Position numbers and translations under genes: made by a program. Shown one piece after another: positions 60,116 through 64,000 of a stretch of DNA of 64,000 bases (positions are counted from its first letter, which is position 1; each line of letters opens with the position of its first letter). Source of the stretch: Alopecurus myosuroides (Eukaryota > Streptophyta > Magnoliopsida > Poales > Poaceae). The notes below the pieces were generated by a model. The model was not told the origin of the DNA. It worked only from the letters and a program-made list of their open reading frames with translations, and made no database searches. Location: positions 235,984,376-236,048,375 of the forward strand of contig CM054062.1 in NCBI GenBank assembly GCA_028641055.1. Reading direction: 5' to 3'.

Positions 60116-63100
60116 GTGCGCCGCCACGCCGTTCTTCTTCGAGCAGTTCTTGTCCGAGCCCGGACCGCCACGGCGTTCATCCTCTGCGCCGCCGCTGTGC
60201 TTCTACACCCACTGCGACCCGAGCTCCTCCCTGCGCCCGCAAGCATATCGGAAGTGCCGGAATCTCCAAGGCGCTCCATGGAGCTCAAAGCTGTGGAAGA
60301 GGTGGAACTGGTCGGGCCCGCATCCACTCGTGGCGCATGGGCCGGATCTGAAGTTCGAGATGTGGATATCCAGTGGCTACTGGATACTCGGCGCATCCCG
60401 TCGGGCGTGGTTTGCCAAAAACCAGATGGAGAGATCCATCCGCAACCCGGCGAAAATGAGTACAACGTCTTTCTCGGCCACTTTGAACGGGGTTTTGGCC
60501 TCACCCTCTCTCCCTTTATGATTAGTTTCTTCAACCAATTCGGCCTCCAACCTCATCACCTACCCGCAAATGCCATCACCACACTCTCCTCTTTTGTCAC
60601 CTTCTCGGAAGCCTATCTTGGCATCCATCCTACTGTCGACATGTGGAGCAAATATTTCCACTTCCGGAAGCAGGTCATTCCCAACCCGGCGAATCGGCGG
60701 GCACCCAAGCGCATGACGCAATGCGAAGCCGCAATGGTGCTTCCACGTCCGGGTTCCAGATTTCCCCGTATTCGGGGCTTGGAGTCCTGCCAAAAATGGC
60801 AGCAGGGTTTCTTTTATGTCAAGAACCCCCCAAGATATATCTTATTTTCCTTCCTTCTTTCAACGATATCCCTCCAACCGACATGGTAAACTGGGATTAT
60901 CATCCCCAAGATACTGTACACGAGGTCAACCTCGTCCACGGCCGGCTCCTCCAACTCCTCCAAGCTGGACTCTGTGGCGACGACCTTGTCGCCACCTGGG
61001 TGAGCTGCCGAGTACTGCCTCTCCAGCGCAGGACGCACAATATGTGCTTCATGACTGGGCGCCGAGATCCCACCCGAGTTACTACCTTCGAGCCCACCAA
61101 GAAGAAGGTGGTTACTCGGATCAAGTCCATCGCCAAGACCAATCTCGGTGAGGACTAGGAGTGGGGCCTTGAGCCCTATAGTAGAGAAAACCAGGCGTCC
61201 CACGTAAGTATCTCGAACACTGCCAAGTCACATTCATCTCGGTACTATCCGAGATCATATCATCTTGAAACTAATGCTTTATGTTTCGCATGCATATATC
61301 TTTGCCCGCCAGCTACAAAGAGAACGGTGAGACTCCGTTGGACCACCGGACAGAAGATGATACTCAGGAGTACGATGATGAGGACAACCTCCCCATCCCG
61401 GACGCTCTGCTCGCCGCCCAAGCCGGTAAGTTCCAAGTTCCAGCCTCCATCCGAGACTGGTCCGAGGACGATGAAGCTCATGATGATTGCATCCTTTTAG
61501 AGGTACTTGATCCAACTCCGATCTCATTCGCATACCCTCTGCCCTCGGCCTTAGTTGATCCGAGAGAGCAGGTGATAGATGCGCAGCCCGTAGCTGTGGC
61601 CGCGCCTACGGAAACGAGGAAGAGGTCCGGGAGCGGCACAGTTGCTCTTCCGAGCAAGAGGATGAAGAAGAAGTCTGGGGTCAAGGGTCAGACCAGCCGC
61701 AAGCCTAGGTGGCCCATGTCAGACGGGTAAGTTATTTCTGAATTGCGCTATCTTCGCATTTTCTCCACTTCTCTGATTTTCTGTCTGAAATGATTTAGTT
61801 GCGTTTGGTTTCCTTGCCTCCCTTTTTCTCTCATAGTGATCCGATTCCTATCGAGATAACCGAGCCATCTGCGTTCACCTCGATACCGAGACGCTTTGTC
61901 TCGGCGAGACCGAGTACCACGCTTCCTCCTGTGATTAAGCTCCCGGACGCAAGTGGCTACGTCGACCTTGACGCTGAGAACCCGGAAGCCAACGCCATGG
62001 ACATGCCAGAGATGCAGATCCCAGAGAGGGAAGAGCAAGACCTCGGTGCCAGCAACATGGGTGTCTAGATGGAAATCAATGAAGCTCCGGAACACCCGGA
62101 GCCGTCTCCAGAGCAATAGCAACAGCAAGAACAGACACCGCACCAGGAAGCCTCACCAGCAGTAGCTCCAACAGCACCACCAGCAGGACCAACACCACCG
62201 ACAACACCGTTTGCAACTCCAGCAGTAACAACAACATCAACACCAACAGTAACAGCAACATCACCAACTCCAGTAGCAACTCTAGCAGACGCATTAGCAA
62301 CTCCCCCTCCAACTCGGCAGCGACCTACAACTCGGTCTGCTCCCCCTCTTCAACCGAGACAGGCCTCCGCGCCTACGCAGGGTAGTTCCAAGAGGACCAC
62401 CGAGGGGAAGGAGCCCTCCTTCGTGAAGTTGCCATTGACAACTCGGTCAAAGAGAGCCTACGTGCCCCATAAGAAGGTTGGGTTCGGGCAGCCGAAAGCA
62501 GGCACTCTGGCGATCAGCTCCGATACAGAGATGGTCCCGCACCAAGGACTAGGAGTGCGCCAGCAGGACCTGGATGTGAGCCTTGACAATGTCGGGTACA
62601 TTCCCGAGGTTCATGCTGGGAAGAAGTTGGGCCCACTAGATCACTACCGCCAGGATTGGAACCAAGCCGATGTCGGCCAGGTGACTATGTCGGTTGCGTC
62701 CTCCACCAGCACGCTTGCACACAAAATGTAGTCTCTGCGCTCTGCTGCTGAAGACGCCGAGATCACTTCTTGGGTAAGTAACCTTCTTCTTTTTCAGATT
62801 TTTCCGAGATTGCAAATTGCAAACCCGAGATCAATACACACATCCAGTCCCCGAGATTTGTGCCGAGTAGACATCACTCGACCGAGTTAAGGTTTACTCG
62901 GGTCGGATCTTCAAACTCACTATCCCTTTGTTTCTTCTCAGGTTTGCACAGAGACCCGTGCCAAGCGGTATCAGAAGCTTCTCTGGTCCCATCGGGATCT
63001 TATTGAGCACAACCTGGCCATCTAGGAGCAACTAGGAGGAAAAGGTACCACTCTATAACACTGCGATATCGAGTATGCTTTTCACCGTATCGATTTTCTA

Positions 63101-64000
63101 ACTAACGTTCTTTTTTATTTTGAACAGCCGTGTTGGAGCAGCAGCTGATGGATTCTATCACCAAGATCTCTGCCTTGGAGAGAAAGTTCTTCCTTCTCTA
63201 CCTCGCGTTTTGTGTTTACGTCCTCTTTTCGCTGGCCAACTTTGCTGTCCAGAAGCATATGATCACAAGATTTTTGCCGAGAAGCATCAGGACTGCACCA
63301 CACTCGCTGAGTCGGCACAGAGCAAGATCTCGGCCCTATAGAGTAAGTTTCTTTTCTTTTTTTTCTTATTCTGTTTCCATGATTCTGATTGCCCCCTAAC
63401 CCGACTGTTTCTGTGCACATGAACATAAACTTTTTGCTGAAAAGCACCAAGACTGTCTCACACTGGCCGAGACACAGATGAAACTCACCGAATGCGAGGC
63501 CAAGTTCAAGGACAAGCTCCAGACCGGGAAGGCCGAGGTAACTCGGCTGAAGCTGGAACTGGCCCTGATGCAGAGGCAAAAGGCCGAGGCCGAGAAAGCC
63601 AAGGCCGAGCTGGAGAAGAACGCTGCTACAGAGAAGGCCCGCCAAGAACAAGAAATCAAGAACCTCAAGGACTAGAGCACCGAGATTGAGTCCAGGACAG
63701 AAACTATGCGAACGCAGCTGGACAAGGCCAACTCGGAAGCTGACAGGTGACTGACCGAGCTCTCCACACATAACTTGGATATGAAAAGTAAGCCTCTTCT
63801 CTTCTCCGTTTATTCTAGCTTTTGGCCTGATCTATTATACTGATGCTGATTAACTCGGATAGCTTATCTCATAGGAGCTTTCCCCGAATCGGAAGGTGGC
63901 GCTGCAAAGGCCATCGAGAAATCTTGGGAAAAATGAGCTCAAGCTGGGAAGTTCTCACGGAGAGGGCCAGCATCGAGGATCTCATCGGGGCCATCAAGGC
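60116..64000 (+). pseudogene. E2 antisense gene (gypsy-type transposon domain plus coiled coil), partial
   Basis: This is the counterpart of the E1 antisense gene. The first part (60116-60830) is open through IQWLLDTRRIPSGVVCQ, FGLQPHHLPANAITTLSSFV and KWQQGFFYVKNP. It then needs a frame change to continue at 60845-61158 (MVNWDYHPQDTVHEVNLVHG). Later parts lie at 61313-61730, 61838-62068, a Gln/Thr/Pro-rich stretch to about 62330, and 62423-62731 with KLGPLDHYRQDW. Coiled-coil exons at about 62941-63700 include LKLELALMQRQKAEAEKAKA. Several stops and shifts interrupt it, and the C-terminus lies outside the window. Compared with E1, the domain near 60450-60530 is intact here. Confidence 0.7.

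Larger units (their letters stand above)
59763..64000 (-). mobile_element. E2 interior, right part (continues beyond the window)
   Basis: The minus-strand Gypsy element E2 resumes after E1. It holds the rest of the 3' untranslated region and most of the antisense gene (on the plus strand). The pol gene and 5' LTR would lie to the right of the window. Confidence 0.82.

Noticed and set aside
62076..62312. Leu-rich minus-strand frame in E2
   Set aside because: It is a shadow of the Gln/Thr/Pro-rich antisense gene segment on the plus strand.

Overview
The window looks like a stretch of a large, repeat-rich grass genome, most likely Triticeae (wheat, barley or Aegilops). The reasons are nested high-copy transposons, a Stowaway MITE, Gypsy elements with an extra antisense gene, long unassigned grass-type repeats, and only one clear host gene. 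No RNA gene or CRISPR array was seen.

Positions 1-26510 are two copies of one autonomous Helitron, one inside the other. Copy B runs on the plus strand. Its 5' part lies left of the window and its 3' end (palindrome plus CTAG) is at 26510. Copy A (4744-21099, minus strand, 16,356 bp) sits inside copy B between an A and a T, the classic Helitron target. The two are nearly identical, so the window holds a roughly 10-kb inverted repeat in two blocks. Copy A appears structurally complete. It has a 12-exon Rep/helicase gene of about 1,859 codons with an intact HUH motif, two tyrosines and helicase motifs. Downstream is a 19-exon gene of about 915 codons encoding a Ulp1/C48-type cysteine protease with two protease-like domains, the second with a degenerate active site. 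In copy B the protease gene is split by copy A within its fourth intron. The protease portion starts at a second copy of the Helitron 5' terminal sequence, so the element looks like a composite of two Helitrons.

From 26511 to about 39290 there is AT-rich intergenic DNA, a likely LINE 3' fragment, a 124-bp Stowaway MITE, and the only recognisable host gene. This is a six-exon type I inositol polyphosphate 5-phosphatase on the minus strand (35776-32371). Its fourth intron carries an 867-bp hAT-like element. Upstream of it are two small convergent hypothetical reading frames, one broken by a stop.

Positions about 39290-43724 are non-coding repeat typical of grass genomes. From 43725 to the end are two Gypsy LTR retrotransposons of one family, again nested in opposite orientations. 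Element E1 (44914-59757, plus strand, 834-bp LTRs, TSD GGTCG) is complete in structure but its gag-pol is full of stops. It is inserted into element E2, which runs on the minus strand with its 3' LTR at 43725-44533 and its interior continuing from 59763 past the window end. Both carry an extra multi-exon gene antisense to gag-pol, with its own conserved TATA box. The extra RNase H and this antisense gene point to the Tat lineage.

All exon models were built by hand from splice consensus and frame continuity. No alignment or database search was run.
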